This document shows positions 35,429 to 44,940 of a stretch of DNA of 64,000 bases, piece by piece (position 1 is the first letter of the stretch; every line of letters begins with the position of its first letter). A program made the position numbers and the translations under genes. This stretch comes from Prostheceraeus crozeri. Lineage: Eukaryota > Platyhelminthes > Polycladida > Euryleptidae. The notes under the pieces are model-generated. The model made no database searches, had not been told where the DNA came from, and saw only the letters and a program-made list of their open reading frames with translations. The stretch is taken from positions 267,087 through 331,086 of the forward strand of contig CAJQUW010007434.1 in assembly GCA_907163375.1 (NCBI GenBank), read 5' to 3'.

Positions 35429-36679
35429 CTCTGATAGCTGACAGTCACGTCTCTCATTCTTGTTATCTCAACTTTGCTATCATAGATAGCGTAAATGAGA
35501 CAAGTAATTGTTTTCTTCAAAGGTGACTCAAATGATACCTCCAGTCGTAGATTTCCAGGTTTTGTAACTCCTACGCTTTCACCACTTAGATCTGCATCTG
35601 CTGTGAGGTTGTACATAATGAAGAAGTAGCCATTCTTGTACATATCCATTGTAATTCTATTTGAATCATCTGTATTAAACATGTTGAGGGCGGTGAAAAT
35701 AGAACCATATTCACGTGCGAATTTACCATCTTTGAAATTAGGCTCATATGCTTTGCAAGATACAAATTTCCCATCCTGGTAGAGTGCTAGTTTGCTAACA
35801 TTAAAGTGTTGGAAATTGAATGGATTCTTTTCAAAAGCACCAATGAATGCCTCATTTTCCACAAATGTGATATACACCGCCTTTGGCATTGCAGTGGGAA
35901 AAAGATTTGGGTAGGCATGTGAGGATGATCCCGCACCAATTGTGAAGTTTGTCAACACACAGTGATTAACTGGATATATTGCATTTTTTTTCCTCAATCC
36001 TGTCGCATGCTCGTTGATGACTGACGGGTTCATTGTTACTCGCCTTACATTGAGCACGGCATTACTTATGTTGATTTGATAGTTTGTAGCTCCAAAAGCC
36101 ATTAACGCGAACTCAGGATTTGCACGAATAAATTTTATTTGCATTTTAACCTGTGATAGCAGATATCTAGATTGACGAAGGAAATCAAGATAGACAGGTC
36201 CTTTCAAGTATAATTCCTTTGAATCCGCTGTTAAATCCATTAGTCTTTGTAACCCTGTATTTGAGACATCATCAAATTTCCCTTGCTGATCATCATACCA
36301 CTCAGAAACTTCAAGTGTGACTGTTTAACTTGCTGTTGAAATTGCGTCATTGTATGTGTGTATGCTCCATATGGATATGCTCGATCCCCCCTTCAATCTG
36401 TTTGTCATTCAATATTAGATACACATCTGAGAACAGACTGGCAATAGGAAGATTTGCCAATCCCACTTTATCCTTGGATGAATCAATATTTGTACCATCA
36501 GTCTTCTTAATTTGTATACACAACTCTAAATCAATGGATTGACAGTCAATATAATCTTGAGGATTGGCAGGTATATCAAACTGAATAGGCTGTTGGTTAC
36601 CATCGATATTTGTTGTGGGGACTATGTCTACAATTGTTGAGGAGATGATGTCTGATGAGGGGGAAAATCGAAGAAACAC
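35425..36679 (-). pseudogene. Double-jelly-roll capsid protein, broken
   Basis: Two minus-strand pieces (36,679-36,347 and 36,240-35,425) together match the 425-aa protein of element B. The N-terminal piece has SSTIVDIVP, PIQFDIPANPQDYIDC and DKVGLANLPIASLFSDVYL. The C-terminal piece has KGPVYLDFLRQS, NPEFALMAFG, KNPFNFQHF, FNTDDSNRITM and YNLTADADLSGE. About 100 bp between them have lost the frame. This family is widespread in invertebrate Mavericks and I read it as the hexon-like major capsid protein. That role comes from family knowledge, not from the sequence alone. Confidence 0.8.
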
Positions 36680-36712
36680 AAAGCCGAATTGATACTCTGC
36701 ATCGTATTAGCT

Positions 36713-37201
36713 CTACAAATACTCGTATGTTGTCTTCCTTCGGTTTGACTTGTTTCTAGTCGCTGTGGAATTTCGTTTGCGCTTTCCTGTTTTCACTCGA
36801 CGTCTAGATTTAGAACGTGTTGCTCTAGTCGACTTTTTACTTTTCCTGCGTCTTTGCTTAGTAACTCGACCGGATCCAACTTGTCTTGACTTCCTACGCT
36901 TCTTCCGAACTGTACGTCTCGTCTTTGTTAAATCATCTAATGCGTCTGTGGCAGATTGCTGCGCACGCATTTTCATAGATTCACCGATATCCTCACCTTG
37001 AAGCGCATCAGTTGCAACATTTGCACCAAAATCTAAAGCCCTGCTTCCAACACGCTTCATGATTGGTACGCCATACTTTTTGAGTGTTGGAAGAACCATA
37101 CGTCTTAGTGCACCAAATATGCCTCCTCCAACTTGTCGTCTACCTCCAACAAACACGGGATAACCGCTCTGATATGATGGTCTACTGTAAATGCCTGTCA
37201 T
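36713..37201 (-). CDS. Basic pX-like core protein (element A)
   Basis: 162 aa. The N-terminus YSRPSYQSGYPVFVGGRRQV is followed by a GGGIFGALRRMVLP hydrophobic/amphipathic segment. The C-terminal half is extremely rich in Arg, Lys and Ser, consistent with DNA condensation in a virion. The element B homologue at 54,174 has the same start and the same GG followed by a hydrophobic helix. The GG may be a maturation site for the adenain-like protease, by analogy with adenovirus core proteins. Frame intact. Confidence 0.65.
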   Translation of the reverse strand: MTGIYSRPSYQSGYPVFVGGRRQVGGGIFGALRRMVLPTLKKYGVPIMKRVGSRALDFGANVATDALQGEDIGESMKMRAQQSATDALDDLTKTRRTVRKKRRKSRQVGSGRVTKQRRRKSKKSTRATRSKSRRRVKTGKRKRNSTATRNKSNRRKTTYEYL

Positions 37202-37244
37202 TATGACTATTGAAAAACTATGAAAGTCAGAATAGCGTAAAGCC

Positions 37245-38819
37245 TTATTCTCGTGACCTGATATGTAGGGTCAAAACAGTAACACCACCACAGAACGGTA
37301 CTACTTATCCTGCGTCATCATGAATTGATATGTCAATTCTATTGATGTAATTTCGGCTGATTGGTAGATACATTGTGTTAAAAAATTCTCGATTGATTAG
37401 TTGCTTCCTTACGGATGAGAGAGGAAATGTGCGCAGAAGTGGGGCCTCAATGTCGCCAACCCTTGTATATTCAATAATGTCACAATAGACGTATAAGTTA
37501 CTCATATCACGCTCTAGTGATGGGGCTGTATCGCCTATTAATGTGCCTTCATAAATAGTTGATTTTGAGAATCCCAATGTGGTCGTGAACACGCTATCCA
37601 GCTTGATAAGAGAGTTCTTCCCTACCTTTAGAATCATGCGTTTCTTATGTGGGTCATAAGAAAGTGATATTCATCTGCATCAAGGTAATCTACACCAAAC
37701 TCATTTAACTTTGTACACAATTCAGATGGCGTTTTCAAGCTTTCAATGTTCCAATTAACTCTTTTTACAAGTTCACTGGAAGTAGACAAATCATCACCCA
37801 ATATGTCTTCGCTGTATACGTGGATATCCCATGAAATTTGTTGATGCTTTGAGTTTAGAAGAGGAGAATTGAACCTTGAATGTATCATTTAATTCTGTCA
37901 ACCAAGGTGCGCTTTCAAGGCCCTTAAACATCCCAATCATTTCAGATCCGAATTCAATAACAGCGGAATCAGACTTTTCCAATGGTGTCTTTTTAGTAAA
38001 AACAATAAATTCTGCCTCGGTTTCAACAGTAAATAAAGTTACTTTCTCTTTCTTATATTCACAAGTCATTAAAGTTTCTGGCACTGATCCTTGAAACTTT
38101 CTTGCAAAGTCTTCAACACTTCTAATGACCTCAAATTGATTTTTTACTCGGATGCTCCTTTTTTGTAATGCATGCAATGGCACAATTCTACATTGAAAAT
38201 CAGTGACTTTCCTCTCCGAATTCCACCCACGTCCATTGTACCAATACCTTGATGAGAAAGTTGTTCTGGAATACCCAAAAGTATGACTCAAATCCTTACC
38301 TAATACAAGAAGAACATGCTTCCCTTCCTTCATCAATTTTGTTGACCCCTTTATGACTGGTTTGCAGAATTTATTCAAAGTCAGCTTGAAGAGATCATTT
38401 ATTTGTTGAAACATTCTACCGATTTCCTTTTCTGTATCTTGAAACCTCATTGTGGGAACCTTAGAATCAAAAGTTGATGTTGCAAATGCCTTTTGAATTT
38501 TAATCATGTTTTGGACAGATGGTAAAGATGTTGAAAAAGGATGTAAAGTTAGATGATGAAAAGCCCATGTACCATGTAGACTATTGTGAAATATGCGAAA
38601 ACAATCATCCTTCTCTCGTACTTCTTTATGTAATTCAAAATAATTGTTTTTTAGCAAACTGATATCGTTGTAATATGTAATTTCAGTTAGAGCAACTTCA
38701 TGGGGTCCATGTAGAGTAATTGGATTAGCGAATTCAACAGAGTATAGAGATGGTTTGTTACTTGGGAATATCTTGGGGTTGCCATTGCTTGGAAGAATGA
38801 TGTTGAAGCTAGTAGACAT
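37245..38819 (-). pseudogene. WEVG-family capsid-like protein, broken
   Basis: The start SFNIILPSNGNPKIFPSNKPS and PITLHGPHEVALTEITYY matches the N-terminal block (LPSN...F..NK...L.G.WEVG...) of two element B proteins (57,679 and 59,116). The middle and end continue in two further frames (37,888-37,634 and 37,637-37,305) with TLGFSKSTIYEG and RVGDIEAPLL, matching LGFDQNIF and RVGDVEAPLL. A TAA follows HDDAG, after which the homologous tail continues in frame to 37,245. Probably a minor capsid, penton or fibre-type protein by Maverick convention. Here it lies between integrase and the pX-like gene, unlike in B. Confidence 0.7.
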
Positions 38820-38859
38820 GTTTAACTCATATATGGAAGAAGTCACATGCTATATTAGC

Positions 38860-39947
38860 TTAAAAGTTACGAGTGTCTCCCACCTCCACATTTTGTAGAT
38901 CCTGGTGCGCTATCCAGCTATTGAATAAATCAAGATACCCTTTCCATTTAACTAGATATTTCCTTTGATTGCCATGACCTTTCCTCCTAATTATTTTGTC
39001 AATCATATACACCTCTTCACTTCTGTCTACTACTTGCAATTCATAAGAGCAAAATTTTCCTTCAATTGGATTGCCATGGTAATCTATTAATTTATACATG
39101 GTGGGTCTAAATTTTGTATTTACTTCATCTACAAAAAACTCTTCTTCAGTCCAATTAGGTAGATACCCCTTCTCAAATGTAGACTTAACCTTTGAAATCC
39201 GAACTCTATCACCAACATTAATTTCCTTTCATTGGAAATGCTTTTCGCTTTCTTATCATACAATCGAAGCCATACATCCATCGCATTATCTGGGGTAACA
39301 TCAACTGGTTTCATCTTAATGATTCGATGGTAGCTTTCATTGTAATTCTTAACAAGTTTCTGCAGCTCACCTACCCAAACATGTGTATTTTTTGCAGTGA
39401 AATAGCGCCATATTTTTGTCTTCAGTGTGCGATTGAACCTCTCAACCATGGCAGCTTTATAAGCACTTTTGACACTAAACAATTCCACATTACGACTTTT
39501 AAGGAGACTTCGAACATGAGAGTTTTCGAATTCCTTCCCTTGATCGGTCTGTATTCTTTGCGGAACACGCCCCTCATCGAAAATGCTCTGAAAAGCCGCT
39601 TCAACTTCTGGTCCTCGTTTAGATTTCAGCGCACGTGCCCAAGCATAGCGAGATAAAATATCTATTGCGGTTAAGATGTATTTATAGCCATCATTGTACG
39701 GTGATATTTGTTGCATGTCAGCCAAGTCCGCTTGCCATTGACTATCTATATTGTTAACAACATATTTTCTCGTTGGAAACCGCTTTCTCGCATTTTTGTG
39801 AAGAGTGTAAGTCGGTTGACTCCTCAACCACTTCTTGACTTTCTCCATTCCCACACCCACTGCACGAGCTAGAACCTCAGGACGACTGAAACTTGCGGGG
39901 TGATTTAAGTCGTAATAAATCTTTCTGAGTTTCACTGCTGTACTCAT
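38860..39947 (-). pseudogene. Retrovirus-type integrase with chromodomain, frameshifted
   Basis: Start chosen at ATG 39,945-39,947 (MSTAVKLRKIYYDLNHPASF), matching element B. There is an N-terminal helical DNA-binding part and a linker HKNARKRFPTRKYVV. The rve core has catalytic residues in WQADLADM, QTDQGKEF and MVERFNRTL. A frameshift near 39,225 precedes the C-terminal part, which reads on from 39,099 and includes a chromodomain (DKIIRRKGHGNQRKYLVKWKGY...NSWIA). Family role: inserts the element and makes the 6-bp target duplication. The start is overlapped by the Cys-rich ORF. Confidence 0.9.
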
Positions 39948-40080
39948 CGTCTTTGTTATGATTTGCACGCGTATTACTCGCACAGCAACTGCTAACACAA
40001 TTGATATCAACCTCTATGCCCTCTTCTCCTTTACCTTCGAGCGCAGATTTCAAACAACAGCAAAATTTTTGCAACGACAT
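39877..40080 (-). CDS. Small Cys-rich protein overlapping integrase (element A)
   Basis: 67 aa from ATG at 40,078-40,080: MSLQKFCCCLKSALEG, then EVDINCVSSCCASN, then an acidic/basic tail. Element B has a 71-aa ORF in the same place with the same Cys clusters and CCAS motif. In both, the ORF overlaps the integrase start and integrase is in its +1 frame. Function unknown; zinc binding or palmitoylated/membrane association would be guesses. Confidence 0.6.
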   Translation of the reverse strand: MSLQKFCCCLKSALEGKGEEGIEVDINCVSSCCASNTRANHNKDDEYSSETQKDLLRLKSPRKFQSS

Positions 40081-40114
40081 GATATGAGAGAAGCAAGGCT
40101 TAATTGATATTTGC

Positions 40115-40764
40115 TTAATATTTACTATACTCCTTCCCAACACGCATTGAGCGCCTAGTAGCTCTTTGTGGTTGCAGATCATCGGGATCATGAAGCTCTC
40201 GCTTGACCGCCATCGTGGGTGTTTTACTTTTTGATCCATCTTGTAAGTGACCCTTATCCAACTCATTCACAGTCGGTCCTCCAATAATATTGTGAGGTAC
40301 ATTTTGATCGGATAAAATTTTCTGAAAATTTGTCCACCCTTGTGGTGCACCTAGTTTTTGCCTTACATCTCTGACAGCATATTGTAGAAGGTCATCTATG
40401 TGACTATTTCTAATAACATCACAAGTTGTTTCATCTATTATCTCCCCTCTCTCATTGAACTTCACATGTGGATCAATGAAGTCAAATAATCGCTCAGCGC
40501 GCACACGATATGGTCGAGGTGTTGACAAGGTTATAAATCGTCGGAACTTGTCACGAATCTGTCGCCTCTCATCAATGTTTTCAGCTGCAAACTGCATTCG
40601 TCGATAGGGATCCTTAATCTTGTGAATTTCCATATCCTTTTGTGTTAGTTCCTTAAGTTGATTCGTGATAGGTTGATCTTTATTTTTACTTCCTGTGCAC
40701 TTTGTAATGTAGTCAATTGTACATACTCCTCTTGAGGAATGACTACCATCTTTGAATACGACAT
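40115..40764 (-). pseudogene. Conserved Maverick protein of unknown function, frameshifted
   Basis: ATG at 40,762-40,764 begins MSYSKMVVIPQEEYVQLTT, matching MIVIPQDEYVQLTAMQ in element B. The frame shifts near 40,660-40,680. From 40,633 the sequence MEIHKIKDPYRRMQFAAE... continues with FIDPHVKFNERGEIIDE, DDLLQYAVRD, GAPQGWTNFQKIL and a basic C-terminus ending GKEYSKY. Placed between ATPase and integrase in both elements. Helical and charged; no domain recognised. Confidence 0.7.
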
Positions 40765-40803
40765 GTTTGAAAATAATAAGGCAACAAAGTACATTGCTTA
40801 AAA

Positions 40804-41441
40804 CTAACTGTGAACCGAGAAAACTGTCATTGGTTCAGCGGAATTAGATATGATATTAGTTCGAAATCGAGGTCGTTCCGGACATTCCTCGGTTAGATCA
40901 ATAAATAGATAGCCATGTGGTTTCTTCGTTACATCTTCATATATATTTTTGAAAGTACTTTAGGTTGTTGAGGTAATATCTGTCTACTGAGATGATGTAT
41001 CTGACTTCTATCTCTTGGATTTTTAAATATTGCCAAATAATGTGTATTCAAACTTCTAGTTCTTTGCTCTTTCCCTCCATCGAAGATGTTTTGGGTGATG
41101 TAGATAATAAAAGCTTCCCTATGATGTGCAGTTTGAATGAACATTTCAGTTACATCCTTTGAAGATTTGCTTTCACGTAATAGATCATCTAATACTAGTA
41201 AGTCACCTGCTTTGATATCCTCAGTTGATGGCAACCCTTGCTTCACCTCATGACCTTTCTGGCGAAGTGCAGAATGTAGTTGTGGTTGAAATATTCCATA
41301 ATACCATTTGACTCTCTTAATTTCCTTGTTAAACATTTCATTTCTATACTGTAGCAATTGAGTTACAAATGTAGTTTTACCGGACTGACTTGGTCCACCG
41401 ATACACATTGTGCGATCAGTGAATAGACGAAAATCTGTCAT
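40804..41441 (-). pseudogene. Packaging ATPase (FtsK/HerA, A32-like), frameshifted
   Basis: Starts MTDFRLFTDRTMCIGGPSQSGKT, with Walker A GPSQSGKT. Walker B is DLLVLDDLL, followed by SKDVTEMF, then HHREAFIIYITQN and NTHYLAIFKNPRDRSQ. The frame breaks near 40,935; the continuation KPHGYLFIDLTEECPERPRFR matches element B and ends at 40,804. In Mavericks and related viruses this ATPase pumps DNA into the capsid. Confidence 0.9.
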
Positions 41442-41584
41442 CTTATAATTCCATTAACATTAAACTCATCATCCCGCTAATTTTGCTTAGAACAACAAAA
41501 CAGACACATGTTCCAGATCACGTTTATTTACATTCAGAATAGAAACGTTCAAGTTACATTTACAAATTAATACATTTGTGTTTC

Positions 41585-42301
41585 CTAGTCACAATTAGGA
41601 TTATAGAAAGTATTCAAGTCAGCATCTTGGCGCTTCAACTTCAATTTAGGATTCCCATCCTTAGATTTCCGCCCTCGCTTTTTGCTCTCTTCCTTCCCAT
41701 CACTTGAAGCAGTCTTATCAATGTTAATTAAGCATTTATCAATTGGTAGTGGTTCATAGACTAGTTGAAGAACCTTCATTTGTAAGGATGCGACTTTACC
41801 AGTCGAACCATGTGAGCCAATATAGAGTCCGGTAACGTGCACTAAGCCCATATAGCGACCCCGTTTGAGATTCTCACATTCCATCGCGTTTGTAAAGAGA
41901 TCGAATGCTTGAAAATGATCCGATAGTTTTAAAAACAGTGTATCGAATTCCGGCAATTCCTTGTAACCAACTCCTTCCTCTAATGCCTTTCTCCAATGAG
42001 TGGGAGCACTTTCAGGCAGCTCAACACATTCTTTCGCGAAAGAGTCAATAGTTTTAAGAATCATCTGTTGCCATTTTGGAAAAGTCACTCGCATTTGTCT
42101 CATATTGCTATACCCTGATGTAGACATGCCATTACTGTGGAAGAATGGAACTTGAAGATAAAAGTCATCATCACCATAATTCAAGGTTTGAAAGTAGAAT
42201 GTATTTCCAATCCCTTGCACCTTTCGTGTCGGACGAAGCTTCAAGGGATCTTGCTCAAAAGCGTCACCTTCCTCTCTGATTGTATACATTTTCTGAGTCA
42301 T
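41585..42301 (-). CDS. Conserved Maverick protein of unknown function (gene 1)
   Basis: 238 aa. Shares layout and scattered identity with the 235-aa spliced protein at 48,775-49,550 in element B: a mixed strand/helix core, the SLQMKVLQLVYEPLP segment (SLSMHMESILYIPKP in B) and a Lys/Arg-rich tail (SKKRGRKSKDGNPKLKLK). Both are the product of a TATA-led gene. The basic tail and beta content would suit a nucleic-acid-binding or core protein, but I do not recognise the fold. Frame intact. Confidence 0.65.
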   Translation of the reverse strand: MTQKMYTIREEGDAFEQDPLKLRPTRKVQGIGNTFYFQTLNYGDDDFYLQVPFFHSNGMSTSGYSNMRQMRVTFPKWQQMILKTIDSFAKECVELPESAPTHWRKALEEGVGYKELPEFDTLFLKLSDHFQAFDLFTNAMECENLKRGRYMGLVHVTGLYIGSHGSTGKVASLQMKVLQLVYEPLPIDKCLINIDKTASSDGKEESKKRGRKSKDGNPKLKLKRQDADLNTFYNPNCD

Positions 42302-42386
42302 GCTTCAGCAAGTACTAATTCGGAGATTTCAACCAGCGCAAATGAATTGTCACTTGAAAGTGATAAAATATCATTAAAGCGTCTTC

Positions 42387-42395
42387 CTTATATAC
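42387..42395 (-). promoter_or_regulatory. TATA box of gene 1 (element A)
   Basis: On the minus strand this reads TATATAAGG followed by AAGAC, about 90 bp upstream of the gene 1 ATG. The LINE insertion at 42,423 lies just upstream and leaves the box intact. Confidence 0.6.
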
Positions 42396-42422
42396 ACCTA
42401 TATATGACTCATCAATCAAAGT

Positions 42423-42789
42423 ATATATATATTCATATGAAATGTACAGTGATAAAGAGAAAGAAAGTTAAACACAAAGATCAGTTTCACGAAGCCACGT
42501 GCGTAAGTCCCGATCGACGGTCTTCAGGTCACCACACATTCCAATTACAGGACACATCAGGACGTGTTTACTAGTTTGAACGTCTCCGCATCTGCATGAA
42601 TCACTTGAGGACAGACCGATCTTATGCATGAATGCAGCGAATCTGCCGTGTCCAGATCGGAGGCGATTCAGGAGGACCCACTGTCCTCTGGGGAGATCGG
42701 ACCCGGGAGGATGGTAAGCCGGTTCGGATATGAAGCGCCGAAGTCCGTGACTCGCCTGCGTCCATTTTCGTCTCCATTCATCTGCAGCC
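42423..42789 (-). mobile_element. Truncated LINE insertion with target duplication
   Basis: 367 bp of GC-richer sequence encode, on the minus strand, the C-terminal end of a non-LTR retrotransposon ORF2 (LPRGQWVLLNRLRSGHGRF, a CRCGDVQTSKHVLMCP zinc-like motif, stop). It is flanked by the 13-bp direct repeat CATCAATCAAAGT at 42,410-42,422 and 42,790-42,802. The insertion is upstream of gene 1 and downstream of the basic protein gene, so it disrupts no coding frame. Confidence 0.8.
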
Positions 42790-42832
42790 CATCAATCAAA
42801 GTGATGACGTGTCACTTTATGATTCGTTAACG

Positions 42833-43225
42833 TTATATTAGCATTGCAGCAGTTGCTGCAATCCTTCCAAGCGGACTATTGATTACACCATTAATACTGT
42901 TTCTAATATCATTTAACATACTTAGAAACCCACCACCACCGCGCTGAATTAAGTTTCGCCTTTTCTTATCACTACTCCTTGGATTTGAAAACCTTTTTAT
43001 GCTATTCAAAGAGCCAGCATTCAATAGAGGCTTGTAAATAGGTAGACATTTGTGTATTGCAAAAGCTAAATCGCGAATGAAATCATCACTTGAATTTTGA
43101 ATCAATTTTCACTTCTTCTTATTATCATGCATCCTGTTTAACTTTCGCAACGCCTTTTTAAACTGACTTGAAGGTTTGAAGGAGCGTTTCGATTGACGAG
43201 AAGATGGCTTCCGTTTTACAGACAT
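42833..43225 (-). pseudogene. Basic/hydrophobic core-like protein with in-frame stop
   Basis: ATG at 43,223-43,225 starts MSVKRKPSSRQSKRSFKPSS; the frame meets TGA near 43,110 and continues in the same frame with DDFIRDLAFAIHKCLPIYK, basic residues, RGGGGFLSML and a hydrophobic end. Element B's homologue (51,169-51,525) has the same plan with QKGGFLSAIL. The layout recalls minor core/pVI-like proteins of Mavericks. The single stop makes the copy defective. Confidence 0.6.
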
Positions 43226-43357
43226 TTTTATTCTAATATGGAAAAAGATAATACAATTACAATTTTTGCTTAGTACTTACATTATACACAAAAGTTTGCA
43301 CGCATTCACATATCACGCAGAGTTTGTTGGTGGTACTTATAAAATTACACAAAACAC

Positions 43358-43981
43358 TTAACAAGTTGTAGAGGGAAACTGATATACACTCACATCGGCT
43401 AGAGTCTGATTTGTAGCAGTTATGAGCTGCTCAATGTCTTTCATTAGATGCTTTGAAATAGGAGAGCACATACAGCAGGGCTTTGAATGGAAAGTCTTTA
43501 GTATATTGGCATAGTATGCCCGCAAACTGATCACCTCAGAATGTCCTTGAGCAGCCACATTGATGCTTACTGATGGCGGTCCACTGAACAAGTCCAATTT
43601 ACATTTGTCACTCTTCTCGTCAAAGTACCTGGAGGTGATAATGTCATGGAGACATGTGTTGTGTTTCCGTTGGATACTGCTGCAGCAGCAGCCAGAGTGT
43701 TCCGGTACAATCTCAGTTTGAGCTAGTGGGCGAAATACTTCATTGAGCCAAAATCTTGCAACTCGTGTAAGAGCGTTGTTCACGACTGTCATTAACATTC
43801 TCTGCACTACAATGTCCTCTCCGCAGCGGAAATACTTCACTATTTCCTCCATCAGATCCACCAAATCCGCTTTATAGCCAGTTATATTTACGGCAGAATA
43901 GAATATATTGCCGGTGAAGATTTGATTTCGGTAAATTATTGAAATGGGAATGTTGGCAGTGAACGACATGCTGATTGACAT
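43358..43981 (-). CDS. Unknown Cys-containing protein (element A only)
   Basis: 207 aa. Hydrophobic strand-rich N-terminus (FTANIPISIIYRNQIFTGNIF), helical middle, GCCCSSIQRKHNTC cluster and a later PCCMC. No homologue is seen in element B and I recognise no family. It has its own TATA-type box at about 44,029-44,037. Confidence 0.5.
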   Translation of the reverse strand: MSISMSFTANIPISIIYRNQIFTGNIFYSAVNITGYKADLVDLMEEIVKYFRCGEDIVVQRMLMTVVNNALTRVARFWLNEVFRPLAQTEIVPEHSGCCCSSIQRKHNTCLHDIITSRYFDEKSDKCKLDLFSGPPSVSINVAAQGHSEVISLRAYYANILKTFHSKPCCMCSPISKHLMKDIEQLITATNQTLADVSVYQFPSTTC

Positions 43982-44028
43982 TGTATTAGCCTCAAATTAT
44001 GCTTGAAATAGAAAGGTATAATGTCCTC

Positions 44029-44037
44029 CTTATATAG
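44029..44037 (-). promoter_or_regulatory. TATA box (unknown gene, element A)
   Basis: On the minus strand this reads CTATATAAGGAGG, about 50 bp upstream of the ATG at 43,981. Same TATATAAGG core as the gene 1 and polymerase boxes. Confidence 0.55.
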
Positions 44038-44091
44038 AAAAGTCACACAAAGACGCAATAGTGACCAATCACAGACGTGCATGATGACTCA

Positions 44092-44589
44092 TCATGCACG
44101 ATATACAGTGACTGTTGAAAATATTTCTTGATCACAAAGGGGACAAGATGAAGTTTCAAAGGGTACATAGTATGTAGAACACATAACGCTATGAGAACAT
44201 GGTAAAAAGAGAAGGGATCGTTCCTGTTTAAAACATTTAACGCAGTTCTGTTCACATAATAATTTAAATGTCTCTTCTTCTAATTTCCTTCTGAAGTCAC
44301 TTTTATTGGGAGAACTTTTTATTAAAACACTGTCAAATGTCTCCTTCTTTCCATATCGTTCCAATTTCATCCTCATAATTTCACTATCATTGCAGTGTAG
44401 CATGGAGAAATCCTCTATCCACCTATGATCCAAATTGTGATTCATAGCATGCTCATCTAGATCCATTAGTCGATCAACTAAATCACCAGCGTTGATATTT
44501 TCACTGAGATTTGTTACAGTTTCTATAGCTTTGAACGAATATCCAAGGTCTCTTGCGACAACCCACGACGTTGGGATGCTAGTCATCAT
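44092..44589 (-). CDS. IAP-like RING finger protein
   Basis: About 165 aa starting at MMTSIPTSWVV; an upstream ATG at 44,604 lies too close to the TATA box. The N-terminal half has a UBA-like helical segment (ARDLGYSFKAIETVTN...AGDLVDRLMDLDE). The C-terminal 50 residues are an IAP-type RING (CVKCFKQERSLLFLPCSH..MC....CPLC, ending STVTVYRA), the arrangement of cIAP-type E3 ubiquitin ligases. One expected zinc ligand (the Cys after MCST) is Tyr, so ligase activity is doubtful. No BIR domain. It is the outermost gene, 69 bp inside the right inverted repeat. Confidence 0.72.
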   Translation of the reverse strand: MMTSIPTSWVVARDLGYSFKAIETVTNLSENINAGDLVDRLMDLDEHAMNHNLDHRWIEDFSMLHCNDSEIMRMKLERYGKKETFDSVLIKSSPNKSDFRRKLEEETFKLLCEQNCVKCFKQERSLLFLPCSHSVMCSTYYVPFETSSCPLCDQEIFSTVTVYRA

Positions 44590-44614
44590 TATGTATGTCA
44601 TCAAACAACTATCT

Positions 44615-44624
44615 CATATATATA
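44615..44624 (-). promoter_or_regulatory. TATA box of the RING gene
   Basis: TATATATATG on the minus strand, about 26 bp upstream of the ATG chosen for the RING protein. Confidence 0.5.
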
Positions 44625-44672
44625 GCATAGTTTGTCTACGTAAAAAGGAAAATCAATGTGACTGTCATCTTG

Positions 44673-44934
44673 ATTACAATGGTTGCAATTGAGCAAACCC
44701 ATTCAAAATCAAACAACGGGCGTCTATCGGTACGTACCCAAGTACTCAGAACCAAGTCGCACAAGTTCGATCATAGACGTTCCGAAACGCAATGTACTCA
44801 ACCCAGTCTACCAAACACATGTACCTATCCAATAAGACAGAAGTCATACATGTTCCTATTCATAACACAGCTATTTTTACATGTACCTATCCCTGTACCT
44901 ATCCCACTCGTAGTAGGGCACAGTTTTCACTACT
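44673..44934. repeat. Right terminal inverted repeat of element A
   Basis: Inverted copy of 18,094-18,447, ending CAGTTTTCACTACT. Open frames through it are the inverted repeat read as protein. Confidence 0.92.
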
Positions 44935-44940
44935 ATTATT
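44935..44940. repeat. 6-bp target-site duplication, right (element A)
   Basis: ATTATT, identical to 18,088-18,093. Confidence 0.92.

Larger units (their letters stand above)
18094..44934. mobile_element. Maverick/Polinton (adintovirus-like) element A
   Basis: A complete integrated element of 26,841 bp, about 20.5 kb without the nested LTR retrotransposon. Ends are AGTAGTG...CACTACT with inverted repeats and a 6-bp target duplication. Gene order from the right end inward (minus strand): RING protein, unknown, basic protein, conserved unknown, packaging ATPase, conserved unknown, Cys-rich ORF, chromodomain integrase, WEVG-type capsid protein, basic pX-like protein, jelly-roll capsid protein, protease. 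On the plus strand from the left: a multi-exon gene, DNA polymerase B, PC4-like and TBP-like genes. Many genes carry stops or frameshifts, so the element is no longer autonomous. It is an endogenous virus-like element. Confidence 0.93.
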
